DNA of 64,000 bases, from assembly GCA_963585895.1 (NCBI GenBank), contig OY757934.1:41009354-41073353 (forward strand), in the 5' to 3' direction. The stretch's first letter is position 1. Every line of letters begins with the position of its first letter. This DNA is from Sepioteuthis lessoniana (lineage: Eukaryota; Mollusca; Cephalopoda; Myopsida; Loliginidae). Shown in pieces: positions 1-10,744 of this stretch. The notes under the pieces were generated by a model that ran no database searches, was not told the origin of the DNA, and saw nothing but the letters and a program-made list of their open reading frames with translations. Position numbers and translations under genes: made by a program.

Positions 1-68
1 GTAGTAGCTATCGAAAAAGGAGCCTTCGGGTCACCCTCGACTACGGTCGCCAACTTTACTTTTACTTA
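1..68 (+). mobile_element. SINE-F 3' fragment
   Basis: The window opens inside a short interspersed element. The same tail, with the conserved words AGCTAT, GGAGCCTTC and CCCTCGACTACGGTCGCCA, recurs at 60225-60480 (plus) and 23705-23969 (minus), where the tRNA-like head is visible. Only the 3' part is here and the head lies off the left edge. Confidence 0.7.
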
Positions 69-703
69 TTAATATTTATCAATCTTTAGAATTCATGATC
101 ATCCAACTCCACTCTGCTGGAAAAATAACTGAAAATGTAAAATGTTTTCAATTATTTAACAACTTCGCTGCATGTTCACCAATTACAATATTTTATAGGC
201 AATGGGGATGTAAAAATTGGTCTCAAAGATTGGAGACTAACAGTTACAATCATTTCAATTGCCCTTGTACATGCTCTTCTAAGTCGAAGTATAAATACCA
301 GCTGGTCGGTTTCTAAGGAATAAATATTTACCAATGTAGGAAAGTCTTGAAATACTTATTAAATATCATTTGGGTCTGGAATATAAATACCGGAACATTG
401 TAGATAGTAGAGAAATACATACATACATACATACATACATGATGGTTGTCCTCTCGGTTTCGAGCGTGACCACCTCCTCTATCTCATGTCCCCCCACCCC
501 CTTAAATTGTATGTGTTCGTAGGTGACTCTTCAGGCCAGCCAAACTGCGTCAGATTTTGCCACAGAATTGCCACAACCGATCAGTTTTGTTTGCAGTGAC
601 ATTATTTGGATGCAAGATAGATTTCACACATTTACGCAGATGACTTTTGAGACCAGCCAAAGATACATACATACAGCTAAAGATACATACATACATACAT
701 ACT
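69..703. other. unassigned AT-rich stretch with (CATA)n
   Basis: I see no gene. There is a (CATA)n tract at about 417-440 and a second around 661-700. The short open frames have no recognisable domain or start context, so I do not call them. Confidence 0.5.
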
Positions 704-988
704 TATTTACCACCCCCTCCGCTTGGGCAGGATATGACACTAGGTCAGTTTTTTAAGCGGAGTTTAACAGGTTTGAATTCAGAGTTTTCCTTTTCCTAGA
801 CAAGTTGCCTCACCAAGGCTGAAGAACCTAGTCAGCCCTACAATTTACCCATAGCTGGAGGGAGAATAATTGGATTCATAGCTTTCCCAAAGGTATTAGT
901 GCTATGTGAAATGCAATCAGTCATGTCCAGGATTTGAACTCGTGTCGCCGTGTCCATTTCCTATGACGATAACCATTACACCACAGGC
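704..988 (-). mobile_element. SINE-A (tRNA-derived)
   Basis: This copy is read on the minus strand. A tRNA-like head with an A-box-like GTGTAATGGTTATCGTCGTA and a B-box-like GAGTTCAAATCCTGG is followed by a body of about 210 bp ending in a pyrimidine/AT tail near 704. Nearly identical copies occur at eight or more other places in the window. The RNA polymerase III promoter is a family property, and activity of this copy is unknown. Confidence 0.85.
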
Positions 989-1052
989 ACATCCATCCAT
1001 CCATACATACATACAATTTCGGACGCAACATACCGCAATTTATGTCAGTATG

Positions 1053-1336
1053 TATTTACCAAACCCTCCATATGAGCAGGATGTGACACAAGGTCAATTT
1101 TTAAGCGGAGTTTTAACAGGGTTAAATTCAGCTTTCCTTCTCCTAGACCGGTTGTCATACTAAGGCTAAAAAGCCCAGTCTACCTTTGTATTTACCCTTA
1201 GCTAGAAGTAGAATAATTGGATTCATAGTTCTCCGAGGGTATTAGCGCTATGTGAAATGCAAATAGCCTTGTTCAGGACTTGAACACGGATCGCTGTGTC
1301 CATTTCCAATGACGTTAAACGTTACAGCACGGGTGC
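1053..1336 (-). mobile_element. SINE-A, diverged copy
   Basis: This is the same family and strand as the copy at 704-988 and lies about 65 bp from it. It is more diverged, for example in the tail region at 1060-1085 and the head at 1310-1336. The spacing and divergence suggest an older independent insertion rather than a tandem duplication. Confidence 0.8.
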
Positions 1337-1436
1337 TTCCACAACATACAACTCCTCAATGCACAATATATGGTTCCCAAAACTTCCATACATGTATATC
1401 TATAATTCTGGACTCAACAAATAAAGGAACTCAAAC

Positions 1437-1550
1437 AAACACACACACACACACACACACACTCAAACAAACACACACTCACACACGAATATATATAGTG
1501 AAAGAGAGACCAAGAGAGAGATAATAAAAGAAGAAGAGAGAGAAAAAAAC

Positions 1551-1581
<31 letters not shown>

Positions 1582-1585
1582 AGAG
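1437..1585. repeat. (CA)n and (GA)n microsatellites
   Basis: Alternating CA repeats at 1440-1480 are followed by purine-rich AGAG tracts to about 1585. Open frames across them are low complexity. Confidence 0.9.
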
Positions 1586-1789
1586 TTACACTAATGTAAG
1601 TTAAAGCCTTGGTTCGCTACAAAGTTTTTTTTTGTTATTTCTGAGAAGCATAATCAAGAAAGGTTTTAATTTTTGTAAATCTTAGATTTGACCATCAAGC
1701 ACAGATAGTAAGTCACAAACAAAAAGGAGCACTTCTGTCTCAATATGGCGAAGAAGCAAATTAATGAAAGATACAAATCAGTCAGAAAA

Positions 1790-1909
1790 TAAATATATAT
1801 ATATGTGTATGTGTGTGTGTGTGTGTATGTGCATATATACATATGTGTGTGTGTGTGTGTGTGTGTGTGCGTAAATTTTGAACTTAGAGATAAATATGAA
1901 TTCATGATT

Positions 1910-1953
<44 letters not shown>

Positions 1954-2006
1954 GTGTAAGTGTGTTTATATATAAATTTGAAATTTATATATGTATGAAT
2001 TTATTA

Positions 2007-2049
<43 letters not shown>

Positions 2050-2076
2050 CTCTCTCTATATATATATATAAGTTTA
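1790..2076. repeat. compound (TA/TG)n, (CT)n, (TCTA)n cluster
   Basis: Blocks of TATA, GTGT, CTCT and TCTA repeats alternate here, including (TG)n at 1845-1868 and 1930-1952 and (TCTA)n at about 2020-2050. The 79-residue minus-strand frame across it is a microsatellite artefact. Confidence 0.9.
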
Positions 2077-2978
2077 TTTAGCAATAAACATTGATCGATC
2101 GTTTGTTGCAAAGATCGGCTCTCTAATAACCAATTTTTATTCAGCAAATGAATTTTCTCCGCAAAATTCTTAGTGTTAATTACTTATCATTATACTAATT
2201 CGAAGCGCTTAGGTGGGGGGAAAGAAAAAGAATTTTCTTTCTATTTTGGAGGGCTGAGGAGGGGGTGGAAGGAACACTACAGTTTATCTATTCGGTACTA
2301 AAAAAAAACATAATTTAAAGATTTCTTTTTTTCTTTCTTTCTTTCTATCTATCTATCTATATATCTATCTATCTATCAATTATAAATAGCATTAGACTCT
2401 TCGGAATGTAAAACTTCCTTTAGTCGTAAAGTTGGACTACTAAAGCAATTCTAAAGGTTAGTAAACTAGACGAGCAGATCATTTTTTGGGAGTTCAATTC
2501 TTAATGGATACCTCATATTTCTGGCTTTGTGCGACAACTAAATTAAGATGAGTTGATAATCAATAAAACAAATACAGAGTCTTTGTTTTTTAATAATTAA
2601 AACACGAATAAACAAAACAAGACCTCCCCCCTCAAAAAAAAAAACCAACAAAAAAAACCCCGAATCAAATGATGAAGAAAAAGTTGGATAAAATAGAGTT
2701 ACTTACCTCTGATTGCTGGGTATTTTTTTTCCTTCTTGTTTTTTTTCTTTTGTTTTGAAGGTGGTTAAAAATACCCGGGTAAGAGACCGCCGAAAGCTGT
2801 GACTGGTTAGTAGAAAATCTATGCTTATGTTTGAGTGTGTGACGGCGTGTACATGGTTCTTTTTCTGTGGAGTCTTTTTAGGGTGTGTACGTGTTAAATA
2901 GTCCCACCCTTCCTCTCTCTGTCTTACGTTGAAAGGTGTTTCGTAGTGCAGTCAGCTCAGTTGAGGAGTAACACCTGA

Positions 2979-2981
<3 letters not shown>
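2077..2981. other. unassigned AT-rich stretch
   Basis: I see no coding or transposon signature. It contains a (TCTA)n tract at about 2345-2380, homopolymer A runs near 2630-2660 and a T-rich run near 2725-2755. Confidence 0.5.

Positions 2982-2982
<1 letters not shown>

Positions 2983-3052
<70 letters not shown>
2983..3052. repeat. (GA)n microsatellite, about 70 bp
   Basis: This is an uninterrupted AG dinucleotide repeat. It creates a spurious poly-Ser/Leu open frame on the minus strand. Confidence 0.95.
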
Positions 3053-3054
<2 letters not shown>

Positions 3055-3426
3055 CTCAGTGTACGTACGGGCTCCCGTGCGAGCCGCTGGGTCGTCTAAG
3101 AAAGGGTCACACACACATAGATTGAAGGAAAGGGGCACACGAACCTTCTTAAAATCAATGTTCGGTGTATAAATAGAATAAGTCGTGAAACGCGTATTCA
3201 TCAGCAATTTTAAAATTTTATTTTAAAGAAATGGGAGAAGATAGTGGGAAAGATGTATATAGTGGGGAAGAAGTGACGCACAGCCAGTGAGACATGATGA
3301 TTTGCATTATAAGATATGGTTATATTTTATAGAACATTCAAAACTTAAAAAATCATTCAATTGGTTTATAGAGCATTGTTAGTCAACCAATGTAACATTA
3401 TTTGTTTCTATCAAAACCCGTTGGCA

Positions 3427-3462
<36 letters not shown>

Positions 3463-3777
3463 CAGTCGGTCACATCTGTTTCTCTCTGTATTTTTGCCTT
3501 GTTTACAGGCAATTTCGTAAATTCCTGGAAGTGATTCTTGATTTATGTTAATGTGAAGACTGTTTATATTTTTTTCGAGGCCTTTGGACGAAAATTAACC
3601 GATAGAGAATATCAAAAGAAAGCAAACAAACATACAAACAAACAAAAAATAACTACTCCCGCAAAGGAAAAAAACAAAACAAAAACAAACAAAAGAAAAA
3701 TAAACACCCTTTCCCTTAAAAACTTTTTTGTGAAATTTAGACATTTATAGAGAAATTATCCTAGTAGTGAAATATAT
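3053..3777. other. unassigned stretch with (TCTA)n
   Basis: It contains (TCTA)n at about 3428-3462 and an AAAC-rich segment at 3625-3715. No recognisable gene or element was found. Confidence 0.5.

Positions 3778-3778
<1 letters not shown>

Positions 3779-3816
<38 letters not shown>
3779..3816. repeat. (TA)n microsatellite
   Basis: The TA repeat sits just outside the Penelope terminal repeat that begins near 3838. A similar (TA)n at 59652-59684 lies close to the second Penelope fragment. Confidence 0.9.
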
Positions 3817-3819
<3 letters not shown>

Positions 3820-3837
3820 TTTAATATTTTAAAATGA

Positions 3838-3975
3838 GTAGGTCCACGAAGAGATTTGTATATTTTAGGACTTATTTATTTATTTTGTTCTTACATACGT
3901 GAATGTTACCAGCTTGATGCTTTCGTCATAGAACATGTAATGCACAAGGCCTTGTTAATGTGGCATTCAATGACA
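3838..3975 (-). mobile_element. Penelope-like element terminal repeat
   Basis: About 135 bp, read on the minus strand, directly follows the 3' end of the decayed Penelope ORF. A second copy lies at 59735-59877 on the same strand, sharing TCCACGAAGAGATTTGTA, the GTCATAGAACATGTA-like block and CACAAGGCCTTGTTAAT on the plus strand. Its position next to the ORF and its recurrence fit the pseudo-LTRs known for Penelope-like elements. It holds the ribozyme-like motif at 3886-3935. Confidence 0.65.
3886..3935 (-). ncRNA. hammerhead-ribozyme-like motif (degenerate copy)
   Basis: On the minus strand, a 6-bp helix I (TGTTCT with AGAACA) encloses a core of ATGACGA, a small AGC/GCT helix II, GTAA, and a helix III-like ACAT...ATGT followed by A before the 3' helix I strand. 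A hammerhead core is CUGANGA...GAAA with a UH cleavage site, so this copy has one change in each core half and is predicted inactive. The second copy at 59792-59845 has both core halves intact. Hammerheads are reported in Penelope-like elements. The A-G pair closing helix II is atypical, so this needs a covariance-model test. Confidence 0.5.
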
Positions 3976-3984
3976 CTTGAACTC

Positions 3985-6740
3985 ACTCGTATTTGCAGTT
4001 TGAATGGTTTTCAGTCGGTTTTGTTTTTTTAGAGTGTGTTTCACTTAGCCTTTTGGTATTTTTCTGCTAATTCAAATCTTATTTATTAGTGTCGTTGGGT
4101 ATCCTCTCTAGTTTACGGTTGTGTGTAGTTCTTTAAGGCGAGTTTTTTTTAGGTTTTAATCCGTGATTATTGTGTGTATTCTACATGCTAGAGTGTCAGG
4201 AATAGATTTTATACAGTTTTTAGGGGGGGGTTGCTTTTGAAGTGGACGTATTGTTAGGTATCTGTTGGTTTGTGGTAGATATCTTTGATGATTTGGCCAT
4301 TTACGTTTTTTATAAGGATGTCTAAAAATGGTAACTCTTTTGAGCTGTGTTCCATAGTAAATTTTATTTTGGGGTGTAGGTTTTGTAGTAGGTTGTGTAA
4401 TTCGTTAATGTCTCCCCATGGGCATTTCCAGAATATGAAGCAATCATCTAAATATTTTTTTCATGATTTGGTAAATTCTTTTATGTCATTGCCGTATTTT
4501 TTATCTATTATTTCGTTTAGGTTTTCTTCAAAATATGTAAGAGTTAGGGTAGCGTATGTTGGCGCCATTTTAGTTCCCATAGCTGTTCCTAGGGTCTGGA
4601 TATAGTTACTGTTTTTAAATTGGAAGAAGTTATTGTTAAGGATTATTTCTATACCTTCAATGATATTTTTTTGTTAAATCTTGGGTGTTATGTGTCTGGG
4701 TATTTATCTATCCAAAATGAGATGGCTTGTTTTCCTAATTCATAGGGGATATTGCTATATAGGTTTGTGACGTCAAATGTAACTATGAGTGTGTTGGTAT
4801 CAATTTTTTGGTATGGAGTTTAAAAAATCTATGTGCTCCTTAATATAGCTTTTTATTTTGTTTAGTAAAGGTTGTTGTAAAATGTTTAATAGTTTGCTAA
4901 GTCTGCTATTCGGGCATGATGGGCCTGCTACGATGGGTCTAAATTTGAGGTCACTGAGATTTGGGATTTCTATTTATTTGGATATTTGTGTTTCTACGGC
5001 GTTTTTTTTTATCTGTTTAGACTTGCGAATTTTTCGTAGTCCGTCGAAGTTACTGGTTATGGAGATATACTTTGTTAAGAAGTCTTTTTCTTTTTTAGTT
5101 AGTGATTTTTTGAATATTTTGCAGAATTTTGTGATTTTTGATATGATGTAATTGTCTATGTTTATATTTATTTGTTTGTAGTTGGTTTCATCTTACAATA
5201 TTTCTGGGATTTTTGTTTTGTAGTACTTTTTATCAAAGATGACTACGGTGTTTCCCTTGTCTGCTTCTTTTATAATCATGTTTTTATTTTCCTGTATATT
5301 TTTAAGGCTTGTTTTTGGTTTTGTGAGAAGTTATTTACCGTTGTTTTTTTCTTTTAGGCTGATACTCCATAATTTCTCGAAGAATATGTTTTGTTCACTA
5401 TTGTTGTTTTTGTCTGGGAAGAATTTGGTTTTATTTTATTTATCTTTTTGATTTTTAAATTTTTCTATTAGCCTAAATTTTCTTTAAAATTCTTTAAGGT
5501 CTTTTTTTTTAGTTCTACTATGTTGCTTTTTGGAATGGGGCAAAATTTAAGACCAAGTTTGAGTAAGTTTATTTGGTCTTTATTTAACTTGTGTGTAGAT
5601 AAGTTTATAATTTTCGGTTTAATGTTACTTTCGTTTTTTATATTGTTTTTTTCCTCCGGTTCGTTTTATCAAAAAATGGTTTTTGTTTGAATTTCTTAAA
5701 ATATAGTGATTTTTGTTTGTATTTTCTAAAAACAGATTTTTGTCCTGTCACCCTATAAACAATAGGGTGACTTTTATTGTTTGAGAATGGGTTTGTTTTG
5801 TTTTTTCTGGAGTCGTATGCGTAGTAGTTAGGCCAATTTTTTTGTGTGTAATAGTTTATAAGGAGATTCTTTTTATTATGTTTTTCATTTAGAAAGTGTT
5901 TTTTTTTTTTACTGGGGGAGGATTGATTGTTCTAGGACATTTTGATCAATTTGTATGTATCTGGTATTTCGGAGCGTTAATTTTTCTTTTACAAGTTGTT
6001 GTTTGTGTGTGGGGATTATATTGTCCGTCGTTGTCCTGTGTTCTTGGTTTGTTGTTTGTTTGTTTACGTCCTTTTTTTGTTTTTTATTTTCCTTTTGTTC
6101 TTGTTTTTTCTTTTTCTTTCTCCTTCTCTTTTTTGGGGCAGGTTTTTAGCCATGCAGTTTTTTTTTGTCCAGGATTTTTCTTGATTTTTCCTCTTCCTTT
6201 TTGCTGTTTTCTTCCCATAGTTCTATTTGGAATTGTTACGTTTCTATGGGGCAGAGCTCCCTAATTTCTGCAATTAATTCTTGGTCAATTTCTTTTTTTT
6301 TTATAATGGGTGGTTTTGTCTTTCAGTATTTCCGTTTGTGTTTTTAGTTTCATGAGGTTAACGTTGGCTTTGATTTTCTTTTGTTCTTCTGTGTCTTGTG
6401 GTGTTATTTTTTCTTTGGATATTCTAGGAATTTATATTTTGTTCTTTTTCATGAATTCCTTGTAGATTTTTGCCGTTTCCTCACTTTTTATTGCATTAAA
6501 GAAGGCCATTTTCCCTTGGTTTAAAATGTTTCACCACATTTTTAATTTTTTGTTTTTGTTTTGTACGTCTTCTCCTTTGTTTGGGTTTCTCCCATATTCC
6601 GTAGGTAGTTGTAATTTTTTTTTAGGTATTCTATTTACACGAAAAAATGCAAGGTCTCCCGAAAATGATTTTCTTTATAGTTTGAATTATTCGGCAACGT
6701 TAAATGTTTCCGTTTTTTCTTATGACTTTTTAAATTGAAG
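3985..6740 (-). pseudogene. Penelope-like element reverse transcriptase, decayed
   Basis: Read on the minus strand, this is a long Lys/Asn-rich ORF remnant. Successive conserved blocks are: LKLGLKFCP near 5555-5530; KEADKGNTVVI near 5275-5240; LKFRPIVAGPSCP near 4950-4910; GTAMGTKMAPTYA near 4590-4550; the catalytic block KKYLDDCF near 4465-4440, with the paired aspartates; and LPFLDILIKN near 4345-4310. This order is that of Penelope-like reverse transcriptases. In-frame stops occur, for example just before KKYLDDCF and after KPTDT, and there are frameshifts, so it is dead. The basic region around 6150-6050 looks like a nuclear-localisation or RNA-binding stretch. No GIY-YIG endonuclease follows the thumb region before the terminal repeat at 3975, so the element either lacks that domain or has lost it. 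The hydrophobic Phe/Leu-rich frames on the plus strand are antisense shadows. Confidence 0.85.
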
Positions 6741-6854
6741 GAAAGATGAGAGTTTTAAACATTCTATTACTCTTGGTGTCGTTCTGTTTCAAATTGATAT
6801 GATGAATTATTATTAAAAAACACTATTTAAAGAAATTAGAAATATAACGTATTT

Positions 6855-6856
<2 letters not shown>

Positions 6857-6927
<71 letters not shown>
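6857..6927. repeat. (CA)n(TA)n microsatellite
   Basis: About 45 bp of CA repeat runs into about 25 bp of TA repeat. It gives a false minus-strand ORF. Confidence 0.95.
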
Positions 6928-7039
6928 CAGGGGCGTACAGAGGCCCATATTCATAATGGCGATCCCTTTTTGGGAGAAAAAATATAAATGAAATACACTT
7001 AATGGAGTTGATCAGTACTTGAAAAACAACAAGTTCAAA

Positions 7040-7345
7040 AATTAACTGAACAAACGTTATCATTTTGAGCTTTTGCAGAAGTAAAGTTACTAATAACTTG
7101 GCCAAAGTCTATCTTCTCCACAGTTTCATGTTAAATTGAAATAAAGGACAAATTGGATAAGCGATCTTGCGACATCATCGATCTCAAGTAACTTTTAATG
7201 AGTTTCAATTTGGAGAAGCTTCTCACAGCAGCAGCAGCAGCAGCAAAAACAGAAACGGTGAATGTCAAAAGCAGCCGTTGAGCAAACACAATATTTGGCA
7301 CTGTTTCTTGAACTAACCATTAATAAATCCATCTCAGCATTTCGG
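7040..7345 (-). pseudogene. hAT transposase C-terminal (dimerisation) remnant
   Basis: Read on the minus strand, the frame from about 7345 gives LVQETVPNIVFA, then RSFSKLKLIKSYLRSMMSQ, then DRLSNLSFISI, a stop, and VEKIDFGQVISNFTSAKA. This is the signature C-terminal dimerisation domain of hAT transposases, in the ZMYM/THAP-like group, where an (A)ERSFSKLKLIK motif is followed by RLSxLALLSIE. Two features are odd. The conserved VASAERSFS segment is replaced by a run of six alanines encoded by (GCT)n at about 7225-7242, an in-frame trinucleotide expansion. A stop codon also interrupts the ISI/E position. The N-terminal catalytic part is absent. Confidence 0.75.
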
Positions 7346-7544
7346 CGGCCGATGATTTAGTCATCATGGTGATGTCACATTCCACTGAAGAAGCTGCCGC
7401 TAAAAAATCCCGAAGTCGGAGAACTTCCAATGTCCGTCAAGATACGTCTAAGTCAGCACCGTATTCGCTACCGAGAATTTTAAATTTCACTCCAACTAGC
7501 CTTCAGTATCTTCCTGGATTGCTTGCATTTAATCCAGCTTTAGA

Positions 7545-7865
7545 AGTGATATTGTTATCATATTTATATTTACCCAACCCCTCCGCTCGGGCAGGATATG
7601 ACACAAGGTCAATTTTTTAAGCGGAGTTTAACAGGTTTGAATTCAGAGTTTTCCTTCTCATAGACTAGTTGCCTCACCAAGGCTGAAGAACCCAGTCTGC
7701 CCTACTATTTACCCATAGCTGGAGGGAGAATAATTGGATTCATACCTTTCCCAAGGGTATTAGTGCTATGTGAAATGCAATCAGTCTCGTCCAGGATTTG
7801 AACTCGTGTCGCCGTGTCCAATTCCTGCGACGATAACCATTACACCACGGGAGTGATATTGTTAT
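7545..7865 (-). mobile_element. SINE-A with perfect 14-bp TSD
   Basis: A full-length tRNA-headed SINE lies on the minus strand (about 7566-7851), flanked by identical AGTGATATTGTTAT at 7545-7558 and 7852-7865. The TSD proves retroposition and fixes the boundaries, allowing for a short AT tail. The head with A- and B-box-like motifs lies at the high-coordinate end. The body is close to the other SINE-A copies, suggesting a young insertion. Confidence 0.92.
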
Positions 7866-8400
7866 TAGCGAGAATGAGTTGTAACGTGTGTGTGTGTGTG
7901 TGTTTACGTTGAGTTGTTTCCTCGCTAAGTGTGCAATTCCCTCGCTAATTGTTGTTAGGTATATAAAGGAGAGAAGTTCCAAGATGTCGAAGTCGAAATG
8001 TTTTTAGAAATAGTTTTTATTTGCAGCATGGAATATTTAGTTTGTGTTTGTGCTGCAAGCCTCGTAGGAAAGGTTGTGAGTAAAGAGACGGAATGGAGTT
8101 ATGGGAGAGTGGAGAAGGTATTTTTGCAGCTAAATGCCTGTGCGAAAAGTGTAGTTATTTTCAGGCCTTGTTGAACGTGTGAGGGAAGTATTATTGCCGT
8201 GTGGAGCAAAAGTCAGGTTTGCTGTTTGAGGAAATAAACTTTGGAGTCACCGGAGTTTTGTGTGTCTGGTGGATTTGGGGAGAGGCGTGCGTGTCTCCAT
8301 TAATGTTGCCCAGAGGTGAAATGAGAGCTAGGTGTCGGAAGCGGGATTAGGCATCGCATCGACATAGCCAATTTTGGGGGTGACATAAAGTTGTTCCTGT
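7866..8400 (+). mobile_element. LTR-like promoter-bearing sequence (tentative)
   Basis: This stretch has higher GC than its surroundings. A TATA box (TATATAAAGG near 7960) and a polyadenylation-like AATAAA near 8230 lie about 270 bp apart, an arrangement typical of LTRs. The words TCGCTAA are repeated near 7922 and 7942. I could not define TG...CA ends, a TSD or a second copy, so it remains a tentative call. A (GT)n tract lies at 7888-7904. Confidence 0.3.
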
Positions 8401-8438
8401 ATGTGGCGTATTGAATGTATCTAATTCATATTCAACTG

Positions 8439-8477
8439 GGATTCCTTGGTCTAAGAGAAATTAGACGCAAGGAATCC
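8439..8477. other. near-perfect hairpin
   Basis: GGATTCCTTG pairs with CAAGGAATCC, and inner GTCTAA pairs with TTAGAC. This gives a 16-bp stem with a single-base bulge and a loop of about 6 nt. The stem is too short for a canonical miRNA precursor. Confidence 0.7.
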
Positions 8478-8849
8478 ATAAATTAGATAGGTTCCCTCAT
8501 GTGTCCATGCTGCTGCTGCTATTGAAGAACCACCAGTGAGACGTCTGCACTGGACGGTGTTGTTCAGCCAAAGAGACATCCGTACAGAACCAAGTCGTTC
8601 TGCGAAAAGGGCTGTGTTTGGCAGCTTACCCAATTTCTGCTGCCCGGAAAGGAGATCCGGTTAGAATAGAATAAGTCATCCTGATTGGGTGAAATTATGC
8701 ATCGAATTAAATTGCGCGCCAAACTAAAATACGAAAATACCTTCTACTACACAGCGAAGAGAATTTGCAGACGAGACATAGAGTCAAATCACGCTCCCAG
8801 TTCATTTACAAGTCGATAAAGACATTCCTAAGATTGTTTAAATCTTTTC
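8478..8849. other. unassigned stretch
   Basis: A 60-residue minus-strand frame at 8451-8633 is open, but I recognise nothing in it and do not call it a gene. It contains a short GCT repeat near 8510. Confidence 0.4.
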
Positions 8850-9062
8850 TGGGGGTTTCCTCGTGGTGTAATGGTTAAAGCGATGGACTCCGGAGTCGTA
8901 GTAAGCGAGTTCGTACTCCAGTCGCTTTTGGGGAAAGATATGAACCCCCTTATCCTCCCAGCTAAGGGTGAAATAGTACCACTACTGTTCCCCAAGGAGA
9001 ACAGCTATGACATTAGATAACCTACAAAGGTTGATATGCCATTTAACAACCAAACCATAAAT
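8850..9062 (+). mobile_element. SINE-B (tRNA-derived)
   Basis: The tRNA-like head is CTCGTGGTGTAATGGTTAAA (A-box region) followed by GAGTTCGTACTCC (B-box region). The body contains TTATCCTCCCAGCTA and a CATTAGATAACCTACAAAGG-like 3' part. Copies lie at 14990-15205 and 22702-22914, and 3' fragments at about 11800, 12932 and 26905. The head differs from SINE-A in both the anticodon-arm region and the body. Confidence 0.85.
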
Positions 9063-10355
9063 ATTTTCTTAAATTCAATTAATAAAAATTTATTATCCAT
9101 CTTTCTGATACATTTTTCTTATCCCTTTTTATTTCATTCTTATATTCAATATAATAATTTAAAATTTAATCCGTTGTAATGATCGTAATGAAAATAACTA
9201 AACAATAAATTTTATAAGAAATGTTCACTTCTGATACTTTCATTGAATATTAACTTATTCTCCAGAGAACTGACTGACAATTAATTTTTTAGGCAAAGTA
9301 ACGACCCTTCGTTATTCTGCCGGCGAATATCTTTTTTTAACCTTTCGGTGTTATGGAAGTTGGTAATGAAACTGAAATAATTAGGACAGAAACATTTTGT
9401 AACAATTTATTTATTTTTATCAGTTCAGCCGGTTATTTAAAAAGATATTCATATTTACGAGTAAAGTTTTTAAAACAATCAATATTAAAAGTCAATATTA
9501 AATAATTACACTTCTGACTTAACTGTTTTTATTTATTTAGAGAAACAAATCTTTAATTTCTTTGTGTTTCCACTACTAGATGTAAAAAAAAATAATTTGG
9601 ATCAAGAGAAGAATCTCTTCCTCCAAGATGTGCTTGGGGGATTCTACAATTGAGATGGAATGGAGATTCTACTGTTGATCCTTAATGAACATAGAAAAAT
9701 ATTTTAAAAATCGTTCTGGAAGACTTTAAAGAGTAATATTTGAAAATTCTACATCTAAATAATCTTAAATTACCTTTTTATATTACAAAATTAAGATTCT
9801 TTGTTTATAATGCTAATATAAAAAGTTAATCTTGTAATATGCACTAGATTTGATTTTTTTCTGAAAATGTTTAGTTTAAAAATCTCTTAAAAAACTAAAA
9901 ATTGAATGTAGAATGTTGTTATTTTCACGTTGTAATTCTAAAATTGTGATTTTATGAAAAATTTATTGAAATCTCGGTAGTGCGTGATACTTATACAGTT
10001 TTTGAGCTTTAAAAATTACATGGTTAGCAAAAACTTGTAAGTGTAAACAAACTTTAAATCGTGTATATTTCTAGTTCTTAACTACGAATGTTTTTTCTTT
10101 ATTTAAAAAAATCTCCAATTTTTTTCTACGAAAAGAACCAATTGAAAAAAAGAACAAAAAAAAACAAAAAAACAAAAAAACAAACAAACAAAAAAAACAT
10201 TCGTTTTAACAAGTTTCAAAGATTTACAGTTGATCAGTCTGGGAGGAGATTCTACAGTCAAGTTAAAATGGGGTGGAGATTTTACTGTTGATCAGTCTGT
10301 GGGGATTCTTCAACTGATCCAATGTTTTAAATCAACATTTTCCAATAAAAAATGC
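9063..10355. other. AT-rich stretch, nothing recognised
   Basis: Very AT-rich sequence with A and T homopolymers and no supported ORF. GGAGATTCTAC-like words recur at about 9660, 10245 and 10278, suggesting an old decayed duplication. Confidence 0.5.
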
Positions 10356-10744
10356 AAATAATTGGATATCTTCAAGATACGCACTCACGAATTTTTCTGC
10401 TTTTTTGATGGAATGACGCCTTTAACTTAGCAGCAGGAGTCAGTCTAGTACGCTCTTTTGATCAGCTTTTTTTTTTCGCGAAAATAAACTTGTTTTTCAT
10501 CTGAATTCTTGAATAATTTTCTTTTACAATAAATTAATTTTTCAATAGATATATATCTATGAATTAAAAAAAACAACTTTTTAACAATAAATTGAAAACA
10601 AATCCAACATTATTTCAGAATTTCCTGAAAAAAGCAGATCAAAAGAGCATACGAGCTTGGCCCCTGTTGCTACTATGAAGAGAGGTGTCTTTAAAAAATA
10701 AGCTGAAAATTTTGGGATTGCGTATCTTGAAGATAACCAAATAA
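10356..10744. mobile_element. fold-back (long-TIR) element
   Basis: The left arm at about 10356-10473 and right arm at about 10628-10744 are imperfect inverted repeats of about 115 bp. They share ATCTTCAAGATACGCA at the outer ends and CTCTTTTGATC and GCTTTTTT at the inner ends. The middle is AT-rich and partly self-complementary. There is no ORF. A MITE or Foldback-type non-autonomous DNA element fits best. No TSD was resolved. Confidence 0.6.

Noticed and set aside
5747-5771. Perfect hairpin GTCACCCTAT/ATAGGGTGAC inside the Penelope ORF
   Set aside because: A 10-bp stem inside decayed coding sequence with no second copy to test. Probably chance, though it can be checked in other copies.
4285-6738. 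Several plus-strand Phe/Leu-rich hydrophobic frames that look like small membrane proteins
   Set aside because: They are the antisense of the Lys/Asn-rich Penelope ORF on the minus strand, which carries clear reverse transcriptase motifs.
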